The notes under the pieces are model-generated. The model had not been told where the DNA came from and did not search any database. It worked only from the letters and a program-made list of their open reading frames with translations. DNA of 64,000 nucleotides from Methylophaga sp. 41_12_T18 (lineage in GTDB: Bacteria; Pseudomonadota; Gammaproteobacteria; Nitrosococcales; Methylophagaceae), in the NCBI GenBank assembly GCA_002163115.1, contig MAAI01000087.1:37201-101200 (forward strand), written 5' to 3'. A program made the translations under genes and the position numbers. Positions 45,219 through 57,810 of the stretch are shown here, in pieces (position 1 is the stretch's first letter; each line of letters starts with the position of its first letter).

Positions 45219-45650
45219 ATGGCGATTGAACGTACTATTTCTATCATCAAACCTGATGCAGTAGCAAAAAATGTAATTGGTGATATCTATTCACGCTTTG
45301 AAAAAGCAGGCTTAAAAGTGGTGGCTTCACGTATGTTACACCTTAGCCAACAACAAGCAGAAGGTTTCTATGCGGAGCATAGCGAACGTCCATTTTTTGG
45401 TGCTTTAGTAAGTTTCATGACATCTGGCCCAGTAATGGTTCAAGTGCTTGAAGGTGAAGGTGCTGTATTAAAAAATCGTGATTTGATGGGTGCTACGAAC
45501 CCAGCTGATGCAGATGCTGGCACTATCCGTGCTGATTTTGCTGAAAGTATTGATGAAAATGCCGCTCATGGTTCAGATTCAACAGAAAGCGCAGCACGTG
45601 AAATTGCTTATTTCTTCACTGAAGATCAGCTTTGTGCTCGCACTCGCTAG
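45219..45650 (+). CDS. ndk: Nucleoside diphosphate kinase
   Basis: Transfers phosphate between nucleoside tri- and diphosphates. I start at the ATG at 45219 ([15 protein letters not shown]), since GGAA 7 nt upstream fits and the E. coli protein begins the same way; the ATG at 45207 would add METK. The 143-residue product keeps the phospho-His in NAAHGSDS and the RDLMGATNP loop. It leads the ndk-rlmN-pilW-rodZ-ispG-hisS series. Confidence 0.96.
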   Translation: MAIERTISIIKPDAVAKNVIGDIYSRFEKAGLKVVASRMLHLSQQQAEGFYAEHSERPFFGALVSFMTSGPVMVQVLEGEGAVLKNRDLMGATNPADADAGTIRADFAESIDENAAHGSDSTESAAREIAYFFTEDQLCARTR

Positions 45651-45665
45651 GAACTAGATAATACG

Positions 45666-46754
45666 ATGCGCACGAATCTACTTGGTTTAGACCTCAAAGG
45701 CCTAGAAGCTTTTTTTATTGAATTAGATGAGAAGACTTTCCGTGCGCGTCAGTTATTGCAATGGATACATCAGTATCGCGTAACTGATTTTGCTGAAATG
45801 ACTAATTTGAGCAAAACATTACGACAAAAGCTGCAAGAATCTGCGGAAGTTACACCGCCTGAAGTTTTACAAGAATATCTATCAAAAGATGGTACCCGAA
45901 AGTGGATTATTAAACTTTCTTGTGGCAACTCAATTGAAACGGTTTATATCCCTGAAGCTGGCCGTGGCACATTATGTGTTTCCTCGCAGGTAGGCTGTGC
46001 GCTTGCTTGCACCTTCTGCTCTACTGCGCAACAAGGCTTTAATCGCAACTTAACCGCTAGTGAGATTATTGGTCAAGTATGGTTGGCTAATGAAGCGCTG
46101 GGCAAAGAACCTAAGGGAAATAGAGTTGTTACCAATGTCGTTATGATGGGCATGGGCGAACCACTTGCAAACTACAAAAATGTAATACCGGCAATGAATT
46201 TAATGCGTGATGACCTTGCCTACGGCATTTCATGGCGTAGAGTGACATTAAGTACCTCGGGCATGGTTCCGATGATTGATAAATTGCGTGAAGATTGTCA
46301 TGTCAGTCTCGCAATATCTTTGCATGCTGCCAATGATAAATTACGTAGTGAGATCATTCCCTTAAACGACAAATATCCAATTGCTGAGTTATTGGCTGCT
46401 TGTAAACGTTATGTTGAAGGCTCGCAACGCCGTCATATTACCGTGGAATATGTACTGTTGGCAGGGATCAATGATTCCGATAAAGATGTGAAAGACTTAA
46501 TACGTATTTTGAAAGGTTTGCCAACCAAGATAAACCTTATCCCGTTTAATCCTTTCCCAGGGACTGATTACAAATGTTCTTCCCGTAATGTACAGATGCG
46601 TTTTAAACAACAATTAATTGATGCTGGTTTAGTTGCCACGATACGTAAAACAAGAGGTGATGATATTGTCGCTGCCTGTGGCCAACTCGCTGGGGAAGTA
46701 CAAGATAAAACTCGTCGAACTGAGCGCTTGAAACAACAAAAGGAAGTAGCTTAA
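45666..46754 (+). CDS. rlmN: 23S rRNA/tRNA adenine-C2 methyltransferase RlmN
   Basis: Radical-SAM enzyme methylating A2503 of 23S rRNA and A37 of some tRNAs. The CALACTFC cluster motif at residues ~112-119, the GMGEPL loop, the LSTSGMVP stretch and the Cys in AACGQLAGE near the C-terminus (the methyl-carrying Cys355 equivalent) are present. The 362-residue length is normal. It starts 16 bp after ndk. Confidence 0.96.
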   Translation: MRTNLLGLDLKGLEAFFIELDEKTFRARQLLQWIHQYRVTDFAEMTNLSKTLRQKLQESAEVTPPEVLQEYLSKDGTRKWIIKLSCGNSIETVYIPEAGRGTLCVSSQVGCALACTFCSTAQQGFNRNLTASEIIGQVWLANEALGKEPKGNRVVTNVVMMGMGEPLANYKNVIPAMNLMRDDLAYGISWRRVTLSTSGMVPMIDKLREDCHVSLAISLHAANDKLRSEIIPLNDKYPIAELLAACKRYVEGSQRRHITVEYVLLAGINDSDKDVKDLIRILKGLPTKINLIPFNPFPGTDYKCSSRNVQMRFKQQLIDAGLVATIRKTRGDDIVAACGQLAGEVQDKTRRTERLKQQKEVA

Positions 46755-46756
46755 TA

Positions 46757-47524
46757 ATGGCTGGGAATGCAAAAAACATTTGTATTGCGTTAGTTTTACT
46801 TATGGTTAGTGCGTGTACTACTCCTGGTGGTAGTCGACCGATAGAGCAGGTTGCCCCAGATCCAAAAGCAGCCGAAATAAATATGCGACTGGGGCTAAAT
46901 TACCTGCAACGAGGTAATTATGAAATTGCCTTAGAAAAATTGCAAAAATCATTACGGCAAAACCCAAACCTACCAAGCGCACACAATACGATTGCCTTGC
47001 TATATCAACAATTGAAGGAAAGTGATAAAGCTGAGAAGCACTTTAAAGAGGCCGTTAGACGCGCTCCAGATTATTCAGAAGCTCAAAATAATTACGGTGT
47101 GTTTTTATGCCAACAGCAACGTTACGAAGAATCTGAACAGTATTTTCTTGCTGCGATTAAAAATCCACTCTATCGTAGAAAAGCTCAAGCATTAGAAAAT
47201 ACTGGCGTTTGCGCTATGCGAATTCCGGATTATGAGCGTGCCGAAACATATTTTCGTCAATCCTTACAACTTAATCCTAAAATGTCTACATCGCTGATTA
47301 AAATGGCTGAAATTAGCCATCAACAACAAGATTTTCTACAAGCTAGGGCCTATATTCAACGATATCGCGATATTGCAGCATGGACGGCGAAGTCATTGCT
47401 ATTAGCGATAAAAACGGAAAACCAACTTAACGATCAAGATGCTGTCGCCAGTTATGCTTTATTGTTACGTGCTCGCTTTCCAGACTCTGATGAAAGCCTA
47501 CAAGTTAAAAAAGGGCTGTATTAA
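46757..47524 (+). CDS. pilW: Type IV pilus biogenesis lipoprotein PilW/PilF (TPR)
   Basis: Outer-membrane lipoprotein pilotin that helps secretin assembly for type IV pili. The lipobox MVSACTT puts the lipidated Cys at residue ~20. Six or so TPR units follow (for example NMRLGLNYLQRGNYEIALEKL, AQNNYGVFLCQQQRYEESE and AETYFRQSLQLNP). It starts 3 bp after rlmN, the conserved gammaproteobacterial position. Confidence 0.93.
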   Translation: MAGNAKNICIALVLLMVSACTTPGGSRPIEQVAPDPKAAEINMRLGLNYLQRGNYEIALEKLQKSLRQNPNLPSAHNTIALLYQQLKESDKAEKHFKEAVRRAPDYSEAQNNYGVFLCQQQRYEESEQYFLAAIKNPLYRRKAQALENTGVCAMRIPDYERAETYFRQSLQLNPKMSTSLIKMAEISHQQQDFLQARAYIQRYRDIAAWTAKSLLLAIKTENQLNDQDAVASYALLLRARFPDSDESLQVKKGLY

Positions 47525-47526
47525 CA

Positions 47527-48447
47527 ATGGTGACAGAGGCTGATGAAATAAAGGCTGTTGAGATCGAACCTAGCGTTGGTAAGCGGCTAAGGTTAATGCG
47601 AGAGTCAAAAAACTTTTCCGTCGCAGAAGTGGCTGTTCAATTACGATTAACGAAAGACACTATTTTAAATTTAGAGAATCAACAGTGGCATAAATTACAT
47701 GGCCGGGCTTATGCTCGCGGTTATTTCTCTAGTTATACGAAGTTGTTGGGCTTACCCGAAAATGAATTATTGGCGGCATTTAATGTTGAATATAAATTGT
47801 CGGAAGCAGAACTACCACCATCGCCTCACAGTTTAAACTCTGCAAATAAAAAGGCGTTTCCTTGGATGGCGGTTATATTTTTATTGCTTGCCTCATTGTT
47901 AACTGGTTTTGCTTATATTCAATGGCAGCAGTCTGAAGACAGTGATTCAGACCTCATTGATGAAAATACACAATGGCAGCAATCAAATGAAAATCAACAG
48001 CCTGAATACGATGCATTTGATGCCAGCGTTGTTGAGCCACTAAGTCCTACTGAAAATCTACAACAAGAGCAAAGTAACAACGCATCATCAACAGATGAAA
48101 TTGAACAAAGTATCGGTAACGATGAATTATCTAATCTACAAGTGGACGTTGATGGCCAAGCATTGTCAGTAGAATCTGTTGCCGATGAAAAACCGATTGT
48201 TGTAGCGTTACTTGAACTCTATCCATTACAGGATTGCTGGGTTGAAGTAAGTGATGCCAGCGATACAGTCCTATTGTATAAAACAATCAAAGCGAATGAA
48301 TCAGTCAGCTTAACGGGCACAGCCCCCTTAAGCGTCAAGCTCGGCAGCGCGGCAAGTGTCACTGTTAAATTCAATGATGCATTATTTGATACGACGCCAT
48401 TTACTAGTAATGGGGTTGCATCATTTACTTTAGAGGTGAAGTCATAG
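47527..48447 (+). CDS. rodZ: RodZ-like cytoskeletal membrane protein
   Basis: Links MreB to the membrane for rod shape. It has a cytoplasmic HTH (~15-75, [19 protein letters not shown] and the [14 protein letters not shown] helix), one membrane helix (~117-137), a periplasmic Gln/Ser/Asp-rich spacer (~140-225) and a C-terminal DUF4115 beta domain (~230-305) with [11 protein letters not shown]. It shares one base with the ispG start codon. Confidence 0.93.
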   Translation: MVTEADEIKAVEIEPSVGKRLRLMRESKNFSVAEVAVQLRLTKDTILNLENQQWHKLHGRAYARGYFSSYTKLLGLPENELLAAFNVEYKLSEAELPPSPHSLNSANKKAFPWMAVIFLLLASLLTGFAYIQWQQSEDSDSDLIDENTQWQQSNENQQPEYDAFDASVVEPLSPTENLQQEQSNNASSTDEIEQSIGNDELSNLQVDVDGQALSVESVADEKPIVVALLELYPLQDCWVEVSDASDTVLLYKTIKANESVSLTGTAPLSVKLGSAASVTVKFNDALFDTTPFTSNGVASFTLEVKS

Positions 48448-49568
48448 TGAAGTCGGTAACAAATATTGTGCGAAGAAAATCTCGGCAGATTATGGTGGGT
48501 AATGTCCCCGTAGGTGGTGATGCGCCTATCGCTGTGCAAAGTATGACCAATACTGAAACAACAGATGTTGTGGCAACAGTAAATCAAATTAAAGCACTGC
48601 AAAATGTGGGTGCAGATATCGTTCGGGTATCGGTACCATCGATGGATGCCGCAGAAGCCTTTGGTCAAATTAAAAAACAAGTATCGGTACCATTAGTCGC
48701 TGATATTCATTTTGATTATCGAATAGCTCTACGTGTCGCTGAGTTGGGCGTAGATTGCTTACGAATTAATCCAGGTAACATTGGCCGTGAAGACCGAGTA
48801 AGAGCGGTCGTGGAAAGCGCCAGAGATCATGGTATTCCAATTCGTATCGGTGTTAATGCTGGATCGTTAGAAAAAGAGATACAAAAAAAATACGGTGAGC
48901 CTACGCCAGATGCCCTAGTGGAATCAGCGTTAAGACATATAGATATTTTAGACCGATTAAATTACCCAGAATTTAAAGTTAGTTTAAAAGCTTCAGATGT
49001 ATTCATGACCGTTCATGCATATCGAAAACTGGCTGATCAAATTGAACAACCCTTGCATTTAGGTATTACTGAAGCTGGTGGTTTTCGTTCGGGCTCAGTT
49101 AAATCTGCGATAGGGCTTGGCATGCTGCTAGCTGATGGTATCGGCGATACTATTCGTGTTTCATTGGCTGCGGATCCAGTAGAAGAAATTCGGGTAGGTT
49201 TTGATATCCTCAGAAGTTTACGGATTAGAAATAAGGGCATTAATTTAATTGCCTGTCCATCATGCTCTCGTCAAAATTTTGATGTTATTGCCACGGTGAA
49301 TGAACTAGAGAATCGACTTGAAGATATTCTTGAACCTATGGATGTAGCGGTGATTGGCTGTGTAGTTAATGGTCCTGGTGAAGCAAAAGAAGTGGCGATT
49401 GGTCTTACTGGTGGTAGTCCAAATTTACTGTATGTTGATGGCAAGCCGAGTCACAAACTGAGCAATGAAGCTTTGGTTGATGAAATCGAGCGTGAAGTTC
49501 GTCAGCGTATTGCACGTCAACAAGCAAACAATAAAGATAGAATCATTCCGATAAAGGATATTAGTTAA
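48447..49568 (+). CDS. ispG: 4-hydroxy-3-methylbut-2-enyl diphosphate synthase
   Basis: Iron-sulphur enzyme of the MEP isoprenoid pathway. It starts with GTG at 48447, overlapping the rodZ stop by one base, with GAGG about 10 nt upstream. Signatures are [31 protein letters not shown], and cluster cysteines in CPSCSRQ and [10 protein letters not shown]. The 373-residue length matches E. coli (372). Confidence 0.96.
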   Translation: MKSVTNIVRRKSRQIMVGNVPVGGDAPIAVQSMTNTETTDVVATVNQIKALQNVGADIVRVSVPSMDAAEAFGQIKKQVSVPLVADIHFDYRIALRVAELGVDCLRINPGNIGREDRVRAVVESARDHGIPIRIGVNAGSLEKEIQKKYGEPTPDALVESALRHIDILDRLNYPEFKVSLKASDVFMTVHAYRKLADQIEQPLHLGITEAGGFRSGSVKSAIGLGMLLADGIGDTIRVSLAADPVEEIRVGFDILRSLRIRNKGINLIACPSCSRQNFDVIATVNELENRLEDILEPMDVAVIGCVVNGPGEAKEVAIGLTGGSPNLLYVDGKPSHKLSNEALVDEIEREVRQRIARQQANNKDRIIPIKDIS

Positions 49569-49570
49569 GC

Positions 49571-50827
49571 GTGGCAGAAATTATTCGTTCAATCAGGGGT
49601 ATGAATGACATACTTCCTGAAGTTACTCCCTATTGGCAAGCCGTAGAAACAGCATTAAAAGAAGTTCTTTCCGGCTATGGCTATCAAGAAATACGTTTTC
49701 CCATTGTTGAAAAAACAGAGTTATTTTGTCGCTCGATAGGTGAAGTAACTGATATTGTTGAAAAAGAAATGTATACCTTTGCTGATCGCAATGGTGACAA
49801 TCTTACCCTTCGTCCAGAAGGTACCGCCGGTTGTGTACGTGCCGCGATGCAAAATGGCATGCTTAATCAAACACAACGATTGTGGTATATGGGGCCGATG
49901 TTTCGGCATGAACGTCCTCAAAAGGGACGTTATCGACAGTTTCATCAGCTAGGTGCTGAAGCATATGGCTTTAATGGCCCTGACATTGATGCTGAAATGA
50001 TTTTGATGACAGCACGATTGTGGAAAAAACTAAACCTTACAGGTGTTAGTTTACAGTTAAATTCATTAGGTTCTACGCAAGCGAGATTAGCTTATCGTGA
50101 CGTCTTAATTACTTATTTTGAGGCCCATCAAGATGAGTTAGATGAGGATAGTCAACGTCGTTTACATAGTAATCCGTTACGGATTCTGGATAGTAAAAAT
50201 CCAGCAATGCAGGCGCTAAATGAAGCTGCTCCAAAATTAATTGATCACTTAGATGATGAGTCCAAACAAGAGTTTGAGCAGTTATGCCAAATCTTAGATA
50301 GCGCCGGTCTCGACTATGAGATTAACCCTCGTTTAGTGCGCGGGCTAGATTATTACGGTAAAACGGTATTTGAATGGGTAACTGATCATTTAGGCTCGCA
50401 AGGTACAGTATGTGCCGGTGGCCGTTATGATAGTTTGGTCGAACAGTTAGGTGGTAAAGGGGCAGCAGCAATTGGTTTTGCTATCGGCTTAGAGCGCTTG
50501 ATAGCGTTACTTGAAGCGATGGACTCATTACCTGAAACACCGACAATTGATGCTTATTTAGTGGCTGTGGGCGAGCAAGCAAATCAATGTTCTTTACAAC
50601 TAGCTGAGACTTTACGAGATCAAATTCCAGCTTTGAAGTTGATTACCCACTGCGGTGGTGGTAGTTTTAAGAGCCAATTTAAACGAGCAGACCGCAGCGG
50701 TGCGAGATGGACGTTGATCTTAGGTGACGATGAAGTCGCTCAAAAAGTGATTGGTGTGAAGACAATGGCGACAGGTGAGCAAGAAACAGTCACTTGGGAT
50801 GCATTGCCAACTTATTTAAGTAAATAA
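49571..50827 (+). CDS. hisS: Histidyl-tRNA synthetase
   Basis: Class II synthetase, cytoplasmic. It starts with GTG at 49571 ([16 protein letters not shown]), 2 bp after the ispG stop. Motif 2 ([19 protein letters not shown]), the histidine motif [15 protein letters not shown] and the anticodon-binding end (~330-418) are present. The length of 418 is normal. The gene order usually continues with yfgM-bamB-der in Enterobacteria; here pgi follows. Confidence 0.97.
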   Translation: MAEIIRSIRGMNDILPEVTPYWQAVETALKEVLSGYGYQEIRFPIVEKTELFCRSIGEVTDIVEKEMYTFADRNGDNLTLRPEGTAGCVRAAMQNGMLNQTQRLWYMGPMFRHERPQKGRYRQFHQLGAEAYGFNGPDIDAEMILMTARLWKKLNLTGVSLQLNSLGSTQARLAYRDVLITYFEAHQDELDEDSQRRLHSNPLRILDSKNPAMQALNEAAPKLIDHLDDESKQEFEQLCQILDSAGLDYEINPRLVRGLDYYGKTVFEWVTDHLGSQGTVCAGGRYDSLVEQLGGKGAAAIGFAIGLERLIALLEAMDSLPETPTIDAYLVAVGEQANQCSLQLAETLRDQIPALKLITHCGGGSFKSQFKRADRSGARWTLILGDDEVAQKVIGVKTMATGEQETVTWDALPTYLSK

Positions 50828-50854
50828 AACTAAAAAGAACCACAGAAGAAGAAT

Positions 50855-52495
50855 ATGACACCTTTAAATATACCCGAATGGCAGTCTTTAGCTAGGCATT
50901 ACTCTGACCTTAAGTTTGTTTCTATGCGTGAGCAGTTTGCATTGGACTCGGGTCGATTTGATCGCTTTTCAGTAAAAAGTGGCGATTTATTGTTAGATTA
51001 TTCAAAAAACCGTATTACACAAGAAACCATTGATAAGCTCATTGAGTTAGCTGAAGCCGTGAATATCCCTGATTGGATCGAGCGCATGTTTACCGGCGAT
51101 ACGATTAACCTTACTGAAGGTAGAGCGGTTCTTCATACTGCATTACGAAATCGAAGTAATACGCCTGTCATGGTTGATGGCGAAGATGTAATGCCATTGG
51201 TTAATGCTGTATTAGCCAAGATGAAAGCCTTCTGTGAGCAAGTTCACAATGGTAGTCGCTTAGGTTTTAGTGGCAAACGCATTACCGATATCGTCAATAT
51301 TGGTATTGGTGGCTCAGATCTTGGTCCGGCGATGATTTGTGATGCTTTAGAACCTTATGCAGTCGAAGGCATGGCGGCGCATTTTGTATCTAATGTTGAT
51401 GGCACAGATTTAAGTACGACATTAGCAAAACTTAATCCTGAAACAACACTGTTTGTTATAGCATCAAAAACATTCACTACCCAAGAAACCTTAACGAATG
51501 CTGAGTCAGCACGAGATTGGTTTTTAAAAGCGGCTAAGCAAGAAGATGTAGCAAAGCATTTTGTTGCCGTTTCAACCAATGCAGAAGCCGTGGCTAATTT
51601 TGGTATAGATACCGAAAATATGTTCGAGTTCTGGGATTGGGTCGGCGGACGTTACTCATTTTGGAGTGCTATTGGTTTACCTATCGCACTTTATGTTGGT
51701 ATGGATAATTTTGAGCGGCTATTAGATGGCGGCCATGAAATGGATAACCATTTCCGTAATCAACCTTTGGCTGAAAACATTCCTGTCATTATGGGTTTAT
51801 TGGGGATTTGGTACGCTAATTTCTTCAATGCTCAAACACAAGCTATAGTTCCTTATGATCATTCACTTGCTCGCTTCCCTAGCTATATGCAGCAGTTGGA
51901 TATGGAGAGTAACGGTAAGTTTATTAACCGTGGTGGTCAACGAATTAGTTATAAAACAGGGCCAGTTATTTGGGGAACTCCAGGAACCAATGGTCAACAT
52001 GCTTATTTCCAGCTTATTCATCAAGGAACGCAATTAATTCCTGTTGATTTTGTATTACCGGTAAATAGTCATTATCCAAAAAGTGACCATCAATCGATAT
52101 TACTCGCTAATGGTTTGGCGCAATCAGAAGCGCTGATGAAAGGTAAAACAGCTGAAGAAGTACGGGTAGAACTTAGCAATGAAGGTTATGAAGGTAAAGA
52201 GCTAGAAGCTTTACTTCCGCATAAAGTATTCCCCGGTAATCGCCCTAGTAATATTTTGTTGTTCTCTAAATTAACCCCTGAAATGTTAGGTCAATTAGTT
52301 GCGATGTATGAACATAAAGTATTTGTACAAGGTGCGATTTGGAATATAAACTCATTTGACCAATGGGGTGTTGAGTTAGGTAAACAATTAGCAAAAGCTA
52401 TTTTGCCTGACTTAGCTGATGATGCAGCAATTTCTGCTCATGATAGTTCTACAACAAATATGATTAAATTAATTAGAGAATTACGACAAAGCTAA
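50855..52495 (+). CDS. pgi: Glucose-6-phosphate isomerase
   Basis: Interconverts glucose-6-phosphate and fructose-6-phosphate. The 546-residue product contains the family signatures ([53 protein letters not shown] and a C-terminal [10 protein letters not shown]). It stands tail to tail with glgB across one strong terminator, so central sugar-phosphate and glycogen genes are adjacent. Confidence 0.97.
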   Translation: MTPLNIPEWQSLARHYSDLKFVSMREQFALDSGRFDRFSVKSGDLLLDYSKNRITQETIDKLIELAEAVNIPDWIERMFTGDTINLTEGRAVLHTALRNRSNTPVMVDGEDVMPLVNAVLAKMKAFCEQVHNGSRLGFSGKRITDIVNIGIGGSDLGPAMICDALEPYAVEGMAAHFVSNVDGTDLSTTLAKLNPETTLFVIASKTFTTQETLTNAESARDWFLKAAKQEDVAKHFVAVSTNAEAVANFGIDTENMFEFWDWVGGRYSFWSAIGLPIALYVGMDNFERLLDGGHEMDNHFRNQPLAENIPVIMGLLGIWYANFFNAQTQAIVPYDHSLARFPSYMQQLDMESNGKFINRGGQRISYKTGPVIWGTPGTNGQHAYFQLIHQGTQLIPVDFVLPVNSHYPKSDHQSILLANGLAQSEALMKGKTAEEVRVELSNEGYEGKELEALLPHKVFPGNRPSNILLFSKLTPEMLGQLVAMYEHKVFVQGAIWNINSFDQWGVELGKQLAKAILPDLADDAAISAHDSSTTNMIKLIRELRQS

Positions 52496-52522
52496 CTGGC
52501 AATTCTGTTTTAATATATGTAT

Positions 52523-52562
52523 AAAAAAAAGAGCCGATAATTTGATTATCGGCTCTTTTTTT
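52523..52562. terminator. Bidirectional terminator between pgi and glgB
   Basis: GAGCCGATAA and TTATCGGCTC form a perfect ten-base stem with loop TTTGA, flanked by eight A and seven T. It serves both convergent genes. Confidence 0.93.
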
Positions 52563-52588
52563 ATTTGAAACTTACTGCTATTTCAGCA

Positions 52589-54763
52589 CTAGCGAATTTT
52601 CTTAATGACCAGGCCTGCTAGTGGAGGCAGGTTAATTTCAACAGAGTACGGCCTATCTGACCATGGTGTCGGTTCAGCCGTTAGTATGCTGTGATTGCTA
52701 ACATTACTACCACCATAAAACTCTGAATCAGAACTAAGCAATATTTCATAATCACCAGCTTCTAGCAAACCAATTCGGTAATTTTGTCTAGGAACGGGTG
52801 TGAAGTTAAAGATGGTAATAATAAAATCATTTTCAGACTTACGAATATAGCTGAGTACCGAGTGCTGTCGATCATTACAGTCTAACCACTCAAAACCATG
52901 AGGATCGAAATCATGCTTGTGTAGCGGTGTCTGTTCTACATAAAGCTTATTTAGATCGGCAACCAGCGTTTGCATGCCGGAATGATTGGGATAATCTAAG
53001 GTATACCAATCAAGGGCACGTTCGCAGTTCCATTCTGTACCTTGAGCAAACTCCGAGCCCATAAACAGTAGCTTCTTACCTGGATAAGTAAACATTAAGG
53101 TGTATAACAAGCGAAGATTAGCAAACTGTTGCCATTCATCACCGGGCATTTTATTGACCATCGAGCCTTTGCCATGGACAACTTCATCATGTGAAAACGG
53201 TAATACAAAGTTTTCAGTGAAGGCGTATAACAAGCCAAAAGTGAGTGAATCATGATGGTAATGACGATGAATAGGATCTTGTTGCATATATTGTAAAACA
53301 TCGTGCATCCAGCCCATATTCCATTTCATTGAGAAGCCTAAACCTCCCATATGACTTGGGCGAGAAACCATTGGATATGAGGTTGATTCTTCAGCGGCGA
53401 TAATACAACCAGGGTGTTCCTTATGTAATACCGTATTCATATGCTGTAAAAATTTAATGACTTCTAAATTTTCACGACCACCGTGTTCATTCGGAATCCA
53501 TTGTCCTTCTTCTCGAGAATAATCGAGATATAACATCGAGGCGACAGCATCAACACGAAGGCCATCAATGTGGAACTCTTCTAACCAGAAAAAAGCACTC
53601 GATAATAAAAAGTTACTGACTTCAGCACGGCCATAATTGAAGATTAATGTTCCCCAATCCTGATGTTCACCTTGTCGAGGATCAGCATGTTCATAAAGTG
53701 CACTACCATCAAATTTTGCTAAGCCATGACTGTCTTTAGGGAAGTGGCCTGGCACCCAATCAAGAATGACGCCAATATTGTTCTGATGACATTGATCAAT
53801 GAAGTAACGTAAGTCATCCGGTGAGCCAAAACGGCTAGTCGGTGCAAAGTAGCCTGTAGTTTGGTAGCCCCAAGAAATATCGAGTGGATGTTCGGTAATG
53901 GGTAATAACTCAATATGGGTGAAGCCCATTTTTTTTACATAGGGAACCAGTTGTTCAGCAAACTCCCGATAGTTTAGAAATTCACCCTGTTCATTTCGTT
54001 GCCAAGAACCTAAGTGAACCTCATAGACGGAGTGTGGTTGATGTAACCAATCTGTTTTTTCTCGTAGGTCCATCCAATCATCATCTAACCATTCATGTTG
54101 GCTGGCCTGAGAAATAACAGACGCGGTGCCTGGTCTAAGTTCTGTTTGCTGTGCATAGGGATCCATCTTAAGATGCAATGAACCGTCGTCACGATTTCTA
54201 ATTTCAAATTTATAAAGCTCACCAGCACTAATCTCTGGTATAAATATTTCCCAAACGCCAGTATCACCACGTGCTCGCATAGGATAGTGCCTGCCATCCC
54301 ACTGATTGAATTCACCGACGACACTGATACGTTCCGCATGAGGTGCCCAGGTGGCAAATAAGGTACCACTAACACCATCAATTTCATGGCGATGAGCACC
54401 TAATATTCGATAGGCATGCCAGTGTTTACCCTCTAAAAATAAGTGTAGATCAAAGTCGGAAATCTGGGGCGAAAAGCAATATGCATCATATTTTGATGTT
54501 TGTTCACCTTGGCTGCTACCACGGTGAACTTGATACGGGATATCTAGCTGTGAAGTCTGTCCAGTCCATTCAAATAAATCAGTATTATCAATTCTGCTGA
54601 GTTCAAGATCATCATTTAGCCATGCTTTTTCGGTATCTGGTAGGAAAACGCGTACTGTAGTGTTGCAGCCTTCAGGGTGGGCGCCTAAGACTGAGAATGG
54701 ATCATGGTGACGCGCTTCTATGATTTTGGTTAAATCGTCAGATAATTTTTTTTGTAAAACCAT
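52589..54763 (-). CDS. glgB: 1,4-alpha-glucan branching enzyme (GH13)
   Basis: Introduces alpha-1,6 branches into glycogen. I start at the ATG at 54763 ([11 protein letters not shown]), preceded by AAGGA about 10 nt upstream; the frame is open 66 bp further to an ATG without a ribosome site. The 724-residue product has an extra N1 carbohydrate-binding region ([14 protein letters not shown]), CBM48, and a GH13 barrel with [15 protein letters not shown] (nucleophile Asp), AEESTSYP (acid Glu) and [13 protein letters not shown]. It is divergent from glgC. Confidence 0.96.
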   Translation of the reverse strand: MVLQKKLSDDLTKIIEARHHDPFSVLGAHPEGCNTTVRVFLPDTEKAWLNDDLELSRIDNTDLFEWTGQTSQLDIPYQVHRGSSQGEQTSKYDAYCFSPQISDFDLHLFLEGKHWHAYRILGAHRHEIDGVSGTLFATWAPHAERISVVGEFNQWDGRHYPMRARGDTGVWEIFIPEISAGELYKFEIRNRDDGSLHLKMDPYAQQTELRPGTASVISQASQHEWLDDDWMDLREKTDWLHQPHSVYEVHLGSWQRNEQGEFLNYREFAEQLVPYVKKMGFTHIELLPITEHPLDISWGYQTTGYFAPTSRFGSPDDLRYFIDQCHQNNIGVILDWVPGHFPKDSHGLAKFDGSALYEHADPRQGEHQDWGTLIFNYGRAEVSNFLLSSAFFWLEEFHIDGLRVDAVASMLYLDYSREEGQWIPNEHGGRENLEVIKFLQHMNTVLHKEHPGCIIAAEESTSYPMVSRPSHMGGLGFSMKWNMGWMHDVLQYMQQDPIHRHYHHDSLTFGLLYAFTENFVLPFSHDEVVHGKGSMVNKMPGDEWQQFANLRLLYTLMFTYPGKKLLFMGSEFAQGTEWNCERALDWYTLDYPNHSGMQTLVADLNKLYVEQTPLHKHDFDPHGFEWLDCNDRQHSVLSYIRKSENDFIITIFNFTPVPRQNYRIGLLEAGDYEILLSSDSEFYGGSNVSNHSILTAEPTPWSDRPYSVEINLPPLAGLVIKKIR

Positions 54764-54866
54764 AGAGTTGTGATCCTTTTCAAGTTTTTTATTGCTGTAT
54801 ATCCCTTGCTTATGTAGGCTTAAACCCATCTAGCAAACATTTTAAATCACCAGCAGGAGATGTTTT

Positions 54867-56135
54867 ATGTCAAAGAATGATAGCACGCGTTTTGTTAGTC
54901 GTCTTACTCGCGATACCCTTGCATTGATATTGGCAGGCGGTCGCGGCTCACGGTTAAAACAATTAACTGATTGGCGAGCAAAACCAGCAGTACCCTTTGG
55001 CGGCAAGTTTCGCATTATAGATTTTCCTTTATCTAATTGTGTTAACTCAGGAATTCGCCGAGTAGGTATTTTGACGCAATACAAAGCACATTCTTTGATG
55101 AGGCATATCCAGCAAGGCTGGGGGTTTATGCGGGGTGAACTGGGCGAGTTTGTTGAATTGTTACCCGCATCACAGCGTACCGAGCAAGGCTGGTATACCG
55201 GTACTGCCGACGCGGTCTATCAGAATATCGATATCCTACGAAACCATGGTTCAGAATATGTATTGATCTTAGCGGGCGATCATATTTATAAAATGGATTA
55301 CGGTGATATGTTAGCCGAGCACGTTGCTCAAGGTGCTGATATGACAATCGGTTGCATTGAAGTGCCATTAGAAGAAGCAAAAGCATTTGGTGTGATGTCG
55401 GTTGATGTGAATCGTCGCATTGTCGCTTTTGATGAAAAGCCCGATAAGCCCAACCCGATGCCTGGCCGTGATGATGTTGCTTTGGCATCAATGGGAATTT
55501 ATATCTTTAATTCGGCATTTCTATATGAACAATTAATTAAAGATGCCGATAATATTGTATCTACTCATGATTTTGGCCACGATATTATTCCATCACTTAT
55601 TACTGACCATAAGGTCGTTGCGTTCCCATTTAAAGATGTACAAGGTAACGATCCCGGCTACTGGCGTGATGTCGGTACCATTGATGCGTTTTGGTCTGCA
55701 AATCAAGAGTTAATCGGAGTGACACCGGAATTAAACTTGTATGACGATAACTGGCCAATATGGACTCATCAGGCACAACAGCCACCGGCGAAGTTTGTCT
55801 TTGATGATGATGAGCGACGAGGTACCGCAGTTGATTCAATGGTCTCTGGTGGTTGTATTATTTCTGGCTCCACCGTTCGTCACTCAGTATTGTTTTCGAA
55901 TGTCGAAGTTAATAGCTTTTCTGTCGTAGAAGATTGTGTGATCTTGCCTGATGTAACTATTGGCCGCAGTTGTAGATTGAAAAAAGTGGTATTGGATAAA
56001 GGTTGTGAAGTTCCAGAAGGTACAGTAATTGGCGAAGATCCAGAAGCCGATGCGCAGCGTTTCCATGTTTCACCAAATGGTGTGGTATTAGTAACTCCAG
56101 AGATGTTAGGACAGAATTACCGTTATGTCAGATAA
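54867..56135 (+). CDS. glgC: Glucose-1-phosphate adenylyltransferase
   Basis: Makes ADP-glucose, the committed donor for glycogen. CAGGAG lies before the ATG. Signatures are [37 protein letters not shown] and [13 protein letters not shown], with a left-handed beta-helix at the C-terminus (~300-420). It overlaps the following GH57 gene by 11 bp. No glycogen synthase gene is in this window. Confidence 0.96.
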   Translation: MSKNDSTRFVSRLTRDTLALILAGGRGSRLKQLTDWRAKPAVPFGGKFRIIDFPLSNCVNSGIRRVGILTQYKAHSLMRHIQQGWGFMRGELGEFVELLPASQRTEQGWYTGTADAVYQNIDILRNHGSEYVLILAGDHIYKMDYGDMLAEHVAQGADMTIGCIEVPLEEAKAFGVMSVDVNRRIVAFDEKPDKPNPMPGRDDVALASMGIYIFNSAFLYEQLIKDADNIVSTHDFGHDIIPSLITDHKVVAFPFKDVQGNDPGYWRDVGTIDAFWSANQELIGVTPELNLYDDNWPIWTHQAQQPPAKFVFDDDERRGTAVDSMVSGGCIISGSTVRHSVLFSNVEVNSFSVVEDCVILPDVTIGRSCRLKKVVLDKGCEVPEGTVIGEDPEADAQRFHVSPNGVVLVTPEMLGQNYRYVR

Positions 56136-57807
56136 GTTAAAAGTTGTTTTATGTTGGCATATGCACCAACCTCAATACAGCGAACCTATGGGCGGTATGT
56201 ATCAATTACCATGGACCTATCTTCATGCGATTAAAGATTATGTCGATATGGCATGGCATCTGGAGAGTATTCCTAATGCCAAAGCAGTGGTGAATTTCGC
56301 GCCAACATTAATTGAACAAATCGCCGATTATGATGAACAATTAAAGTCTCGCTTTAAAGGCACTGGCCATTTAAAGGATCCCTTATTAATTGCGTTAGAT
56401 TCACCGGTACAACCTGCTTCAGCCGAAGAGCGTAAAACACTTATTAATGCTTGTTTGCGAGCCAATGAAGAGAAGCTGATTGCACCGTTTCCTTGTTTTG
56501 CATCATTGGCCGAGACTGCGCGTTGGTTATTAGATAAACCTGAACGTCTTGATTACATTAATGATCAATTTATGATCGATATGGTGGTGTGGTATCACTT
56601 AGCTTGGATGGGCGAGTCGGTAAGACGCAGTGATGTTCGCATTCAGGAACTGATGAAGAAAGGCAAAAAATATACTTTCCATGACCGTCGACAATTAATG
56701 ATTGTTATTGGTGAGTTATTAGATGGCTTAATTCCACGTTTTCGACGATTAGCTGAATCAGGTAGAGTCGAATTGTCAGTGACACCTTATGCTCATCCAA
56801 TCGTACCGTTATTACTTGATATTAATAGTACTTTAGAGGCGATGCCTGATGCACCACTACCTGAAGCCACTAACTACCCGGGTGGTGAGGAACGGGCTCA
56901 TTGGCATATGGAAGAGGGCTTACGGGTCTTTGAATCCTATTTTGGTTTCAGACCGAAAGGCTGCTGGCCATCTGAAGGCGCTGTCTGTGAAGATACATTA
57001 AAACTAATTGCTCAACATGGTTTTGATTGGGCGGCAACTGGTGAAAATGTATTACGTAATAGCCTTAATATCTCAGATATGGCTGGTGAAAATATTCATA
57101 AACCATATAAATTACCGGGTGTCTCCCCCGCATGTTTTTTCCGTGACGACGGCTTATCTGATTTAATTGGCTTTAGTTATACTAAGTGGGGCGCAGATGA
57201 TGCGGTAAATGATTTTATTCATCATTTAACAACCATTAAATCAACGACGGAAGATGAACCAGACCGTGTTGTTTCTATCATTTTAGACGGTGAAAATGCA
57301 TGGGAATATTATTCGTATAATGGCTACTATTTCTTACAAGCTCTATATAGCCGCTTGGCTGACCATCCGGAAATAGAATTAACGACTTTTTCAGAAGCAC
57401 TTAAAGCAGGTGTTAAATCAGCAGAGTTACCTAAGATGATGGCTGGCAGCTGGGTTTATGGTTCATTTTCTACTTGGATAGGTGAGCCTGATAAAAACCA
57501 TGGTTGGGATCTATTAAGTGCGGCAAAACAAACGTTTGACCGAGTCATTATAGAAAAAACATTTGAGCCTGACTTTATGCAGGCCTTATTACGACAATTA
57601 GCTATATGTGAAGGATCTGACTGGTTTTGGTGGTTTGGTGATTATAATGCCTCAGACAGTGTTAGTGATTTTGAGCGTTTATTTCGGATGCATTTGTCTA
57701 ATTTGTATCAAATGCTAGGAGAAGAAGTACCGCAAAACCTATCTGCAGTTGTCTCACAAGGTGGTGGTGGTATTGAACAAGGTGGAACGATGCGACGTGG
57801 AAGCTAA
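56125..57807 (+). CDS. Glycoside hydrolase family 57 alpha-glucan enzyme
   Basis: Cytoplasmic GH57 enzyme of 560 residues, acting on alpha-glucans as an amylase, amylopullulanase-like or glucanotransferase. The five GH57 regions can be seen: [10 protein letters not shown] near the N-terminus, the [12 protein letters not shown] stretch, [12 protein letters not shown] (nucleophile Glu), [13 protein letters not shown] (acid Asp) and a C-terminal helical region. It starts inside the glgC 3' end (11-bp overlap) and is 3 bp from malQ, so glgC, GH57 and malQ form one operon. Its exact specificity is open. Confidence 0.9.
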   Translation: MSDKLKVVLCWHMHQPQYSEPMGGMYQLPWTYLHAIKDYVDMAWHLESIPNAKAVVNFAPTLIEQIADYDEQLKSRFKGTGHLKDPLLIALDSPVQPASAEERKTLINACLRANEEKLIAPFPCFASLAETARWLLDKPERLDYINDQFMIDMVVWYHLAWMGESVRRSDVRIQELMKKGKKYTFHDRRQLMIVIGELLDGLIPRFRRLAESGRVELSVTPYAHPIVPLLLDINSTLEAMPDAPLPEATNYPGGEERAHWHMEEGLRVFESYFGFRPKGCWPSEGAVCEDTLKLIAQHGFDWAATGENVLRNSLNISDMAGENIHKPYKLPGVSPACFFRDDGLSDLIGFSYTKWGADDAVNDFIHHLTTIKSTTEDEPDRVVSIILDGENAWEYYSYNGYYFLQALYSRLADHPEIELTTFSEALKAGVKSAELPKMMAGSWVYGSFSTWIGEPDKNHGWDLLSAAKQTFDRVIIEKTFEPDFMQALLRQLAICEGSDWFWWFGDYNASDSVSDFERLFRMHLSNLYQMLGEEVPQNLSAVVSQGGGGIEQGGTMRRGS

Positions 57808-57810
57808 ATA

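Noticed and set aside
48219..48680. Minus-strand 153-codon open frame across rodZ-ispG
   Set aside because: A shadow of two well-supported genes on the other strand.
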